Positions 19,565 to 27,408 of a DNA stretch of 64,000 bases are shown piece after piece (the stretch's first letter is position 1; every line of letters starts with the position of its first letter). Under the pieces are notes generated by a model that worked only from the letters and a program-made list of their open reading frames with translations, was not told the DNA's origin and ran no database searches. The stretch spans positions 2,320,001-2,384,000 of the forward strand of contig NZ_CP141944.1 of assembly GCF_035658495.1 (NCBI RefSeq), in the 5' to 3' direction. The DNA is from Novosphingobium sp. RL4 (lineage in GTDB: Bacteria > Pseudomonadota > Alphaproteobacteria > Sphingomonadales > Sphingomonadaceae). Made by a program: the position numbers and the translations under genes.

Positions 19565-20491
19565 GTGACAGAGACCGCCGCCATTCTGGCGCCAGATGCC
19601 CCGGCCCTTCAACTGACGCCGCAGGACCGCGATCCGCGTCGTGGCCGTAACGCCGCGTTTTCCATTATTCTTTCGCTCGCTGTCGTTGCCGCGGTCTTCC
19701 ATGAACTGGGCGGGCTCGACCTCCGGAATCTCATCGCGATGGTGCCGGCGACCCCCGGCTTCTGGGTGGTCTTCACGCTGAGCTATCTTGTGACGCCGGC
19801 CAGCGAATGGCTCATTTTCCGGCGGCTCTGGGGCATCCCAGGCTCCGGCATGCTCGCGCTGCTGCGCAAGAAGGTCTACAACGAACTGCTGCTTGGCTAC
19901 CTGGGAGAGGCGTACTTTTACACTTGGGCGCGGCGCCGGGTCGCGCTGGGAGCAGCGCCGTTCGGAGCGGTGAAGGACGTGGCCATCCTGTCGGCGATGA
20001 CCGGCAACGGGGTGACCATGGCTCTGCTGGCGGTGATGGTGCCGGTCATGGGCACAACGCGGCTCGGGCTCGACAGCCGGATGATGACCCTCTCTCTCGG
20101 CGTCCTGCTGGTCGTTTCTGCGGCCGCCATGCTGCTCCGCCGCCGCGTCTTCTCGCTGCCTCAGGCCGATCTCGTCATGATAACGCAGATCCACTTCGGC
20201 CGGATCGCGCTGACGACGTTGTTCAATGCCCTGCTCTGGCATCTGGTTCTTCCCGAAGTGCAGCTTTCCTGGTGGCTTTTCCTTGCCACGCTGCGTCTGC
20301 TGGTCTCCCGGCTGCCGTTGATACCCAACAAGGATTTGCTGTTCGCAGGGGTCGCAGTGCTCGCCCTAGGCCACGAGCGTGACATCGGCGCGCTCATGAC
20401 CTTGATGGCGGGCCTGATTCTGGCGGCGCATCTCGTGCTAGGGGCGCTGCTGGCAGGCAGAGACCTGGCAATCCCCGAGCAGTCGGCATGA
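19565..20491 (+). CDS. Polytopic membrane protein of unknown function (flippase-like?)
   Basis: A 308-residue protein, mainly hydrophobic, with about eight membrane segments by eye. I do not recognise the family securely. The order of features (a conserved NELLLGYLGEAYFYTWARRR stretch after the second helix pair, then several helices) is vaguely reminiscent of the lysylphosphatidylglycerol-synthase/flippase-like membrane domain found near glycosyltransferases, but this is a weak resemblance. The GTG at 19565 is chosen because GGAG lies 6 bases upstream and it starts 26 bases after the previous stop. An ATG at 19502 would overlap the upstream gene by 37 bases. It overlaps the next gene by four bases. 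Confidence 0.7.
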   Translation: MTETAAILAPDAPALQLTPQDRDPRRGRNAAFSIILSLAVVAAVFHELGGLDLRNLIAMVPATPGFWVVFTLSYLVTPASEWLIFRRLWGIPGSGMLALLRKKVYNELLLGYLGEAYFYTWARRRVALGAAPFGAVKDVAILSAMTGNGVTMALLAVMVPVMGTTRLGLDSRMMTLSLGVLLVVSAAAMLLRRRVFSLPQADLVMITQIHFGRIALTTLFNALLWHLVLPEVQLSWWLFLATLRLLVSRLPLIPNKDLLFAGVAVLALGHERDIGALMTLMAGLILAAHLVLGALLAGRDLAIPEQSA

Positions 20492-21012
20492 ACGCACCGG
20501 CCTTCATCGTGCTGCTTGCCGCCGCCCTCATTCCCTCCACGCCCGATCTGGGCAAGGCCGAAGGCCGGTGCCGGCCGAACGAGAGCGGTCCAGCCTTCGT
20601 CGTCGAGCCCGTGGGCCTCAAAGACAGGAGCGGCAGGCTCCGGCTGGAGGTCTACCCCGCCAACGAGAAAGACTTCCTTGCCGACGACAACGTCCTCGTC
20701 AGCGCCGGGAAGACCTTCCGCCGCGTCGAGGCGGCGTTGCCTCCCAGCGGCGTCCCGAGCCTTTGCATCCGTGTGCCCGCGCCCGGCACTTACGCCGTCA
20801 GCCTGCTTCACGACCGCGACGACGACCGCAAGTTCGACTGGAAGATCGACGGTATCGGCTTCTCAGGCAATCCGAAGCTGGGTTGGGGCAAGCCGAACGT
20901 GCGCAAGGCGAGCGCCGCCGCCGGCACGGGGCTCACGAGCCTGCGCATCGTCATGAATTACCGCAGCGGGCTCGGTGTCGCGCCCCTTCAGGCAAAGGTC
21001 TTGAGCAAATGA
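20488..21012 (+). CDS. DUF2141 family exported protein
   Basis: A 174-residue protein with a short N-terminal signal peptide (about 20 residues), then a beta-rich domain carrying GRLRLEVYPANEKDFL and, in the C-terminal half, LLHDRDDDRKFDWKIDGIGFS, the conserved block of DUF2141. Members are small secreted or periplasmic proteins without known activity. The acidic HDRDDD-FD stretch resembles a metal-binding loop. It overlaps the preceding and following genes by ATGA, so it is stoichiometrically tied to the glycosyltransferases, which suggests a periplasmic role in the same surface pathway. Confidence 0.85.
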   Translation: MNAPAFIVLLAAALIPSTPDLGKAEGRCRPNESGPAFVVEPVGLKDRSGRLRLEVYPANEKDFLADDNVLVSAGKTFRRVEAALPPSGVPSLCIRVPAPGTYAVSLLHDRDDDRKFDWKIDGIGFSGNPKLGWGKPNVRKASAAAGTGLTSLRIVMNYRSGLGVAPLQAKVLSK

Positions 21013-22160
21013 AAATCGTCGACGTCTGTGCCTTCTATTCGCCCCACGGCGGCGGCGTACGCACTTACGTGGAACAGAAGCTGCGGATCGGCCCCGCCAT
21101 GGGCCATGAGATCGTCATCCTTGCCCCCGGGGACGAGGATGCTGTGATCGAACGTGGCCCCGGCGCCCGCATCGTCCTGGTAAAAAGCCCGCGCTTCCCG
21201 CTGGACCGGAAGTACTGGTACTTCAACGAGCCCGAGCGGCTCCACGCCGCGCTCGATGCCGAAGCGCCCGATTTCGTGGAGGCGACATCACCCTGGCGGA
21301 GCGCCGGGCTCGTGGCGGACTGGCCGGGCGATGCACCGCGCAGTCTGGTCATGCATGCCGATCCGCTGTCCGCCTACGCCTATCGCTGGCTCGGCAACGT
21401 CTTCTCTCGCGAGACCATAGACCGGCAGTTCTCGGTATTCTGGGAGCACCTGCGCCGCCACAGTCGCCGGTTCGATCACGTCGTCTGCGCCAACAGCGAT
21501 CTTGCAAGGCGGCTTGGCGAAGGCGGCGTATCGCATACCGTGACGATCCCGATGGGTGTCGAGGGAGGCTGCTTCTCACCCGCTCACCGCGACCCTGCGC
21601 TTCGGGCCGAATTGCTCGCGGCCTGCGAACTGCCGGAGAGCGCCGCGCTCTTGCTGGCGGTTGGCCGTCTCGCACCCGAAAAGCGCTGGCCGCTGGTGAT
21701 CGATGCTGTGGGCATGGCAAGCCAGCGGACGCCAATCGGCCTCGTCATGCTGGGCGAAGGCCGCGAGCAGCGCACGATCCTGCGTCACATCGCCGGCAAT
21801 CCGCATGTCCGCCTCTTTGCACCCGAGCGCGAGCGCGCGGCATTCGCCCGCATCATGGCGAGTGCCGATGCCCTGGTGCACGGCTGCGAGGCGGAGACCT
21901 TCTGCATGACAGCTGCAGAGGCCCGTGCAAGCGGCACTCCGGTGATCGTCCCGGACGCGGGCGGCGCGGCGGACCATGCAGCAGGAGGCGCGGGCCGGAC
22001 TTATGCCGCCGCCGATGCGCAGGCCGCAGCCGAAGCGATCCTCGCCGTCGTGCAGGAGCGGCCCCGCCCTGCGGTCACCGCAAGGACCATGGACGCCCAC
22101 TTCGAAGACCTGTTCGCGGCTTATGCAGCCTGCCTCGACAAGCGCCGCAAGGCAGCTTGA
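21009..22160 (+). CDS. GT4-type glycosyltransferase (last of operon)
   Basis: A 383-residue GT-B enzyme. The N-terminus has YSPHGGGVRTYVEQK (acceptor loop, about residues 10-24); the donor-binding domain shows VGRLAPEKRWP, LGEGREQRTIL and an EX7E motif in CEAETFCMTAAEA. It differs clearly from the first enzyme of the operon, so the two probably add different sugars. Translation is coupled to the DUF2141 gene by an ATGA overlap. The stop lies only 8 bases from the stop of the convergent outer-membrane factor gene, leaving no space for a terminator. Confidence 0.9.
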   Translation: MKIVDVCAFYSPHGGGVRTYVEQKLRIGPAMGHEIVILAPGDEDAVIERGPGARIVLVKSPRFPLDRKYWYFNEPERLHAALDAEAPDFVEATSPWRSAGLVADWPGDAPRSLVMHADPLSAYAYRWLGNVFSRETIDRQFSVFWEHLRRHSRRFDHVVCANSDLARRLGEGGVSHTVTIPMGVEGGCFSPAHRDPALRAELLAACELPESAALLLAVGRLAPEKRWPLVIDAVGMASQRTPIGLVMLGEGREQRTILRHIAGNPHVRLFAPERERAAFARIMASADALVHGCEAETFCMTAAEARASGTPVIVPDAGGAADHAAGGAGRTYAAADAQAAAEAILAVVQERPRPAVTARTMDAHFEDLFAAYAACLDKRRKAA

Positions 22161-22168
22161 GGTAGAGC

Positions 22169-23614
22169 CTACTGGCTCTGCTGCCACCCCCCGCCAAGTG
22201 CGAGGAACACCGCGATCTGGTCATCCACCAGAGCCGCTTCGGCAGCGGCATGGTTGACCTGCGCCGTCGCCAGCGCACCTTGCGCACTTAGCAGATTGAG
22301 GAAGTCGCTGCGACCGAAGCGGAACAGCTTGCCCGCCTGCTGCGCGGAAAGACCTGCGCTGTCGCTCGCCCGGCCAAGCGCGTCGGTCCGGTCGGCATCG
22401 CGGGCGTAAGTCTCCAGCGCAGTCTCGGTGCCGCGCAGGGCGTCCAGTACGGTCTGGTCGAACTTCGCGATATCGGCTTCGACCTGGGCGTTGGCCGCGT
22501 CGATCCGCGCGTGAATGATCGGGCGATTGGGGAACGACCAGCTCAGCAACGGCCCAAGGCTGAAGCCGAAACTGTGCGTCTTGCCGATATTCTCCAGCTT
22601 GCCGTCGTTGATGATCCCGCCGCCGATGCTGACCGTCGGGTAAAGATCGGCGGTTGCGACCCCGATGCGCGCCGTATCGCCAGCAATCGTGCGCTCGGCC
22701 TGGCGAATGTCCGGACGTCGCCGGATCAGCGCCGCACCATCGCCCACCGGCATCGGCTGCGAAAGTCGCGGAAGCGTAGCGCAGCCTTCGACTTCCCTTG
22801 GATAGTCAGCGGGTGCCCTGCCGAGCAAGGTTGCCAGCAGGTAAAGCGCCGACTGGCGCTTGGCCTGGAACGCCGGAAGGTTGGCCCGGCTGCTTTCTAC
22901 CGCGGTACGTGCCCGGCTCACATCGAAGGCGGTGCCGCGCCCTCCTCGCTGGAGGCGTCCGGTCGCATCCAGGGTCTGCTGTTGCAGGGTGATGACTCTC
23001 TGGACTGTCGCGATCTGATAATTGGCCGCGCAGACATCGGCGTAAGCCTTGGTCGTGGCTGCCGCCACGCTGATCCGCACGGCGTCTCGCGCCGCCTCCA
23101 CCGCTTCGCGGTCAGCAAGACTGCTTTCGATGGCGCGCTTGATCTTGCCGTTCAGGTCGAGCGGATAGGATAGCGTCAATCCCAGATCGTACGTCAGCAC
23201 GCCGGGCATGTTGGTCCCGGCCGAAGTGGTCGAATAGTCTCGCTCGAGATCGGCATCGGCGCCGATAGTCGTGGCCAGCGTCTTCTGGCCGGTATATTCC
23301 CGGATGACGGCGTCCGCCTTGCGCAGGTTCGCGTCCGCCGCCCGGATATTGGCGTTTGCGGCGAGCGCCTGCTCGACAAGACCATCAAGCCGAGGATCGT
23401 CGTAGAGCCGCCACCAGCGGTCCGGCAGTTCGGCTTGCGAGAATGCCTGCCCCTGCCCGGATACGAACGGCCCGTTGGCCGCAGGCGCACTGGCCACCGA
23501 ATTTTCAGGCGGCGCATAGTCGGGCCCGGCCGTGGCGCAGCCCGCCAGAAGCGCAGGGCCCAGAAGCGCGGGGGCCAGAAGCGCGGGGACCAGAAGCGAA
23601 ACGCGGTTCCTCAT
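22169..23614 (-). CDS. Outer-membrane efflux lipoprotein (NodT family) of the AaeAXB-like operon
   Basis: A 481-residue TolC-like factor. The signal peptide is unusual: its hydrophobic core is built from repeats of PALL(A/G) encoded by an exact 15-base tandem repeat, and ends in LLAGC, with the acylated Cys near residue 26, followed by ATAGPDY. The duplicated helical domains and DGAALIRRRPDIRQAE, DLYPTVSIGGG blocks confirm the family. It would give the adaptor/FUSC pump a path through the outer membrane. Its ATG overlaps the adaptor's stop by one base (TGATG); a GTG immediately before is the only alternative. It is the last gene of the MarR-led operon. Confidence 0.9.
   Translation of the reverse strand: MRNRVSLLVPALLAPALLGPALLAGCATAGPDYAPPENSVASAPAANGPFVSGQGQAFSQAELPDRWWRLYDDPRLDGLVEQALAANANIRAADANLRKADAVIREYTGQKTLATTIGADADLERDYSTTSAGTNMPGVLTYDLGLTLSYPLDLNGKIKRAIESSLADREAVEAARDAVRISVAAATTKAYADVCAANYQIATVQRVITLQQQTLDATGRLQRGGRGTAFDVSRARTAVESSRANLPAFQAKRQSALYLLATLLGRAPADYPREVEGCATLPRLSQPMPVGDGAALIRRRPDIRQAERTIAGDTARIGVATADLYPTVSIGGGIINDGKLENIGKTHSFGFSLGPLLSWSFPNRPIIHARIDAANAQVEADIAKFDQTVLDALRGTETALETYARDADRTDALGRASDSAGLSAQQAGKLFRFGRSDFLNLLSAQGALATAQVNHAAAEAALVDDQIAVFLALGGGWQQSQ
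23545..23604 (-). repeat. 15-base tandem repeat inside the signal-peptide coding region
   Basis: Four copies beginning at 23545, 23560, 23575 and 23590 share CCAGAAGCGC with small changes. The period of exactly 15 keeps the frame and encodes PALLA/PALLG units of the signal peptide's hydrophobic core. Gain or loss of one unit would change the core by five residues without a frameshift. Confidence 0.85.
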
Positions 23615-24567
23615 CACTGCGTCGCCTCCACGGCCGGCGCGGAAGGCGCAGCCTGAACCTGACGCTGAGACGGTGCCTTGGTGCGGCCGCGTGTTCCGGC
23701 ACCGGGCTGTTCGATGGTAACGGTCGCCGTGCGGCCGGAAATCAGGTTCACGCCCTTGGGTACTTCGGTTAGGCGCACGCGCACGGGAATGCGCTGGGCA
23801 AGGCGGACCCAGGTGAAGGTGGCATCGACGCTGGGCAACAGGTTGCGCGAATCGGTGCGTGTCGTATCGTTGATCCCTGCCGCAATGCTTTCGACCACGC
23901 CCTTGAGCGGACGCTCCTCACCCATGAGCACGACAGTTACCGGCGAGCCGACATGGATGTTCGGCAGCTTGGTTTCCTCGAAATAGCCTTCGACACGAAT
24001 GGAATCGCTGTCGATCAGGGCCATGGCCTGATTGCCGGGCGCCACATAGTCGCCGGGATGCAGATCGAGGTTGGTCACGGTGCCGTTGACCGAAGCGTGC
24101 ACGTTGGTGCGGGCAAGGTCGAGCTTGGCCTTGTCTAGCCCGCTGAGCGCCTGGTCGAGCGCAGCGCGGGCCGTGGCGACGGCGGCGACGTTCTGCTCAT
24201 GGGTTTCGGTGGCCACGAGATCGCCAAGCGCCAGGTCGCGCCTGGCCTCGCGCTGGGCCTGTCCCAACCGGGCCTGGGCGCTTGCTACTGCCGCCTGCGC
24301 CTGCTCCACGGCCAGCGAATAGCGCGGGCGGTCGATCACGAACAGCAGGTCGCCAGCCTTGACCGTCTGGTTGTCCTTCACCTCCACCGAAGTGACGAGG
24401 CCGCCGATGTCGGGCGTGACGCGCACGACGTCGGCACGGACGCGGCCGTCGCGGGTCCAGGGACTGTCCTCATAATGGCGCCAGAGCCAGATCGCGATCA
24501 CGGCGGCAAGAATGACGAGGACAGTGGTGGCAAGGCTGGGCGCGAGCCGGGCAAGAAAGCGCTTCAT
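23614..24567 (-). CDS. HlyD/EmrA-type adaptor of aromatic-acid-type efflux pump (AaeA-like)
   Basis: A 317-residue membrane-fusion protein: N-terminal anchor helix (about 10-30), the lipoyl-like half GGLVTSVEVKDNQTVKAGDLLFVID, a short coiled-coil hairpin, and barrel segments with NLDLHPGDYVAPGNQAMALIDSDS split around it. It is shorter than RND adaptors and matches AaeA/YibH types that pair with FUSC permeases. The C-terminal about 30 residues (GTRGRTKAPSQRQVQ...) are low complexity and basic or neutral. The ATG at 24567 overlaps the DUF1656 stop (ATGA); 21 in-frame codons upstream are part of that gene. Confidence 0.9.
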   Translation of the reverse strand: MKRFLARLAPSLATTVLVILAAVIAIWLWRHYEDSPWTRDGRVRADVVRVTPDIGGLVTSVEVKDNQTVKAGDLLFVIDRPRYSLAVEQAQAAVASAQARLGQAQREARRDLALGDLVATETHEQNVAAVATARAALDQALSGLDKAKLDLARTNVHASVNGTVTNLDLHPGDYVAPGNQAMALIDSDSIRVEGYFEETKLPNIHVGSPVTVVLMGEERPLKGVVESIAAGINDTTRTDSRNLLPSVDATFTWVRLAQRIPVRVRLTEVPKGVNLISGRTATVTIEQPGAGTRGRTKAPSQRQVQAAPSAPAVEATQ

Positions 24568-24779
24568 TGGCGGAAACCGATCAAGGGAGAGGCCCAGACG
24601 AGAAGCCCGAGCACGAGGATGTAGAGGCACAGGTCCACCGCCGCACGATAGGCGAACAGGCGGTAGAAACCGATGACATTGGCAATGCGCATCAGCACCA
24701 GGGTGATGACCGAGGCAATGACGGCAAGAACCAGCAAGGTGGGGAGGAAAACCCCGTCGATGGAGACTTCACCCCTCAT
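24564..24779 (-). CDS. DUF1656 small membrane protein (AaeX-like)
   Basis: A 71-residue protein with two transmembrane helices (about 8-28 and 45-65), starting MRGEVSIDGVFLP, the standard beginning of DUF1656 proteins. Members are almost always encoded between a FUSC-type permease and an AaeA-type adaptor, as here, and presumably assist that pump in the inner membrane; no separate activity is known. It overlaps both neighbours by four bases. Confidence 0.92.
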   Translation of the reverse strand: MRGEVSIDGVFLPTLLVLAVIASVITLVLMRIANVIGFYRLFAYRAAVDLCLYILVLGLLVWASPLIGFRQ

Positions 24780-26827
24780 GCCGCCAGCGCCTTCGGCGTG
24801 GGGCTCGAAGCCGGAAACAGGTTGCGGCGCAAGCTGACCAGACCCAGCGCACCGGCGCGGCTCAACTCGGGGTCTTGGTCGTTCAACACGGCAGTCATGG
24901 CGATGTCGATATCCTCAAGCAGGATGGGGTCGGCAGGAGCGGGACGGTCGGGATCCAGGCCGCGATAGTATTCGCCCACTTTCTGAAGAACTTCCGTAAG
25001 CGGCCCGCGTTTGGTCGGCGGAAGGGCAAGGCGCAGTTCGCGCAGTTCGCCGATCGCCACGCCTGTGCGCAGATCCCTCAGGGCGTCGTAAAGCGGTTGA
25101 CCGGGGGAACGGCCTGCCATGGCGAGACGGGGGGCCAGCAAGGCGATCCGGTCGAGCATGCGATTGATCCAGGCCCGCACGTCCGGCGGGCTCATCAGGT
25201 TTGCGCGCTCGGCGATATCGGCCCACCCTGCCCGCACGGTGCTGCGGATCGCCGCATGGCTCCCCGTCGAGTTGAGCAGGCGGATGACGACAATGGCGTA
25301 GATGATGCCGACAAGCTGGGCGAGCGCGCCGTTCACGAAACCGGCGAACCCGCCGACATACTGGTCCGAAACGAGAACCGGCGAACCCAGTCCCAGCAGC
25401 ATGGGCAAGGCGATGCCGCCCCACCGGGGAGACTGCATAAGCGTTCCCAGCATGAGCAGCATCGGCGCCATGGCCAGGGCATATTCAAGGAACCCGTCGA
25501 GCCGCGGCATTATGACGAAGCCATAGAGCAGCCCGATCAGCGTCGCGATCAGCGTTCCCAGGAAGAAAGCGCGCAGCGGGGCAAGCGGATCGGGAGCAGC
25601 CGCGAACAATGCCGTGAAGACACCCGCCAGCATGACCGCCGTGGCTCCTTCATGCCAACCGCTGCCGATCCAGAGAGCACATCCGATGCAGATCGTGAAG
25701 AATGCGCCGATGGCGCCGCGCGTCGCCCCGCCGAAATCGCGGTGCAGTTCACGGCCGCGACGTCCTTCCACGAGTTCGGAAGCACGCGGACTGATCGGGC
25801 GAGTGCTCGGCGTGGAAAGCTGCTCGGCGAGCAGGCGGCAGTCGCGATGGGCGCCGATCAGGGACGCAAGGCGCGAAAGCAGGCTGAGCAGGATAAGCTC
25901 GTCCCACGAGGAATCAGGGCCAACACGCGGTTCCAGCGCGCGGCTGCGCTCCTGAAGCGCGGTGGCCGCGCTCTCGCGCTCGCCGAGCGGCATCGCGTCG
26001 AGCCGGGAAAACCAGTGACGGGTATCGGCCAGCAGGCTCTCGACTTCGGCGGAAATGCTTCCTGCCGCGCGCAATTGCCCGATCCGGTCCGTCACTGCGG
26101 CGCCCAGCGGCATGATGAGCGAGAGCTGGTCCTGCAAGGCGCGTACCGTGCGGATACGCGGCGCGATGCGGGTGCTCTCGTAAGGGAGGTGAATGGAAAG
26201 CTGGTGCAGTTCGGTCACGTCAAGCGCAAGGCGCTGGCGTTCCTTGTCGATTGCCGGGTCGCCATCGAGCAACAGGGAATCGCTCGACCAGCGCTCGGCA
26301 TCGGCGAGAATGTTGGCCACCCGTTGCAGCATGAAAGCGGAAACCGAGCGCGGCAACACGAGCGCGTGGACGAAACTGCCACAGAGGATGCCGATGGTGA
26401 TTTCCTGCACGCGCAGGGTCGCCACCGTGAAGATCGTGCCGGGAACGTCCACGCTCGGCAGCACGATAAGCACTGCGGTATAGCCGGCCAGAACAAAGGC
26501 ATAGGAACGCGGCGTGCGATCCAGCAGGGAAACGAAGACGCAGAGCGCCAGCCATGCCCCTATCGCGATCGTCAGCAATTCCGGTGCGTTGACGAGCACG
26601 GGCACCATGATGACCGCCATCCCCGCGCCGATAAATGTGCCGATCACGCGGAACATCGCCTTGGACACGACAGCCCCCGCCAGCGGCTGTGCGACAATGT
26701 AGGACGTGAGGAAGGCCCAATAAGGACGTTCGAGCCCGATCGACAGCGCAATGTAGATGGCCAGCATCGAGGCCATGTAGGCCTTCACGGAAAACAGCGC
26801 TGCGTCCAGTCCGAAACGTTTCGTCAT
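24776..26827 (-). CDS. FUSC-family efflux permease (AaeB-like)
   Basis: A 683-residue inner-membrane protein with two hydrophobic blocks of about five or six helices (about residues 15-165 and 360-510), each followed by a soluble cytoplasmic domain; this duplicated plan is typical of the FUSC/AaeB family, which exports aromatic carboxylic acids such as p-hydroxybenzoate in Escherichia coli. The first gene downstream of the MarR regulator, it overlaps it by ATGA. Sphingomonads handle many aromatic acids, so a relief-valve function is a plausible inference, but the substrate is not shown by the sequence. Confidence 0.92.
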   Translation of the reverse strand: MTKRFGLDAALFSVKAYMASMLAIYIALSIGLERPYWAFLTSYIVAQPLAGAVVSKAMFRVIGTFIGAGMAVIMVPVLVNAPELLTIAIGAWLALCVFVSLLDRTPRSYAFVLAGYTAVLIVLPSVDVPGTIFTVATLRVQEITIGILCGSFVHALVLPRSVSAFMLQRVANILADAERWSSDSLLLDGDPAIDKERQRLALDVTELHQLSIHLPYESTRIAPRIRTVRALQDQLSLIMPLGAAVTDRIGQLRAAGSISAEVESLLADTRHWFSRLDAMPLGERESAATALQERSRALEPRVGPDSSWDELILLSLLSRLASLIGAHRDCRLLAEQLSTPSTRPISPRASELVEGRRGRELHRDFGGATRGAIGAFFTICIGCALWIGSGWHEGATAVMLAGVFTALFAAAPDPLAPLRAFFLGTLIATLIGLLYGFVIMPRLDGFLEYALAMAPMLLMLGTLMQSPRWGGIALPMLLGLGSPVLVSDQYVGGFAGFVNGALAQLVGIIYAIVVIRLLNSTGSHAAIRSTVRAGWADIAERANLMSPPDVRAWINRMLDRIALLAPRLAMAGRSPGQPLYDALRDLRTGVAIGELRELRLALPPTKRGPLTEVLQKVGEYYRGLDPDRPAPADPILLEDIDIAMTAVLNDQDPELSRAGALGLVSLRRNLFPASSPTPKALAA

Positions 26828-27276
26828 TGCCGGGCGGCGCTTTCCGCAATGCGTGCGGCGATGCGGTCAAGCACGCGCACGACAGTCTCGACGTCTTCCG
26901 TCGGAATGCCATCGAGCAGCGTTGCACGCAACTCGATCAATCGTTTGTCGATCCGTTTTGCAACGATAGATCCTTCTTCGGTCAGCCGCAGGTGCTTGGC
27001 CCGGCGATCGCTGTCGTCGGCATGACGCTCCACCAGGCCTGCGTCTTCGAGCAGGTGCAGCGTGCGGACCAGCGAAGGCTCCGTCACGTTGATGACGCGC
27101 GCCAGATCGCCCTGCCGTACCTCGTCTCCGAGACGAAGCAGGTGAACGAGCGCCCATGCCGAGGAGTTCGAAACTCCCAGGGAGGACAGGGCCGAATCAG
27201 CCATTTGCTGCCAGGAACGCGAAACCGGCCCCAACCTCGCGGCCAGAGCCTTTTCGCTCGATCGTCGTTCTTGCAT
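26824..27276 (-). CDS. MarR-family transcriptional regulator of the efflux operon
   Basis: A 150-residue winged-helix protein. The DNA-binding core is VRQGDLARVINVTEPSLVRT (recognition helix) followed by the wing DDSDRRAKHLRLTEEG, the hallmark of the family; flanking helices make the dimer interface. Family members repress efflux genes and release DNA on binding phenolic ligands. I start it at ATG 27276, since the only longer alternative is a TTG at 27312 and an operator-like palindrome lies between the two. It heads the operon with the permease, DUF1656, adaptor and outer-membrane genes, so autoregulation is expected. Confidence 0.92.
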   Translation of the reverse strand: MQERRSSEKALAARLGPVSRSWQQMADSALSSLGVSNSSAWALVHLLRLGDEVRQGDLARVINVTEPSLVRTLHLLEDAGLVERHADDSDRRAKHLRLTEEGSIVAKRIDKRLIELRATLLDGIPTEDVETVVRVLDRIAARIAESAARQ

Positions 27277-27285
27277 GAGACGGGT

Positions 27286-27305
27286 AATTAGAGTGCTAAC
27301 TAATT
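27286..27305. promoter_or_regulatory. Palindromic operator candidate for the MarR regulator
   Basis: AATTAG (27286-27291) and CTAATT (27300-27305) form a perfect inverted repeat with 8 bases between, a 20-base site whose size suits a MarR dimer. It lies 10-29 bases upstream of the regulator's ATG, over the likely transcription start. It is conspicuously AT-rich in GC-rich surroundings. Confidence 0.55.
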
Positions 27306-27408
27306 CGCGCAAGATGCTTTGACGTGGATTTTATGTCAGTTGCAGTGAGTTTATTGCAATGCCGCATGGGGGTGGCGCAGCCGCAAGGGCGACGCTAAGC
27401 CGCTGCAA

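Noticed and set aside
23545..23604. Tandem repeats as a CRISPR array
   Set aside because: Period of 15 with no spacers, inside a coding region.
24875..27025. A 716-codon plus-strand open frame opposite the FUSC permease
   Set aside because: The real gene on the other strand has clear membrane domains and overlapping neighbours; the antisense product is low-complexity and Gln/His/Arg-rich.
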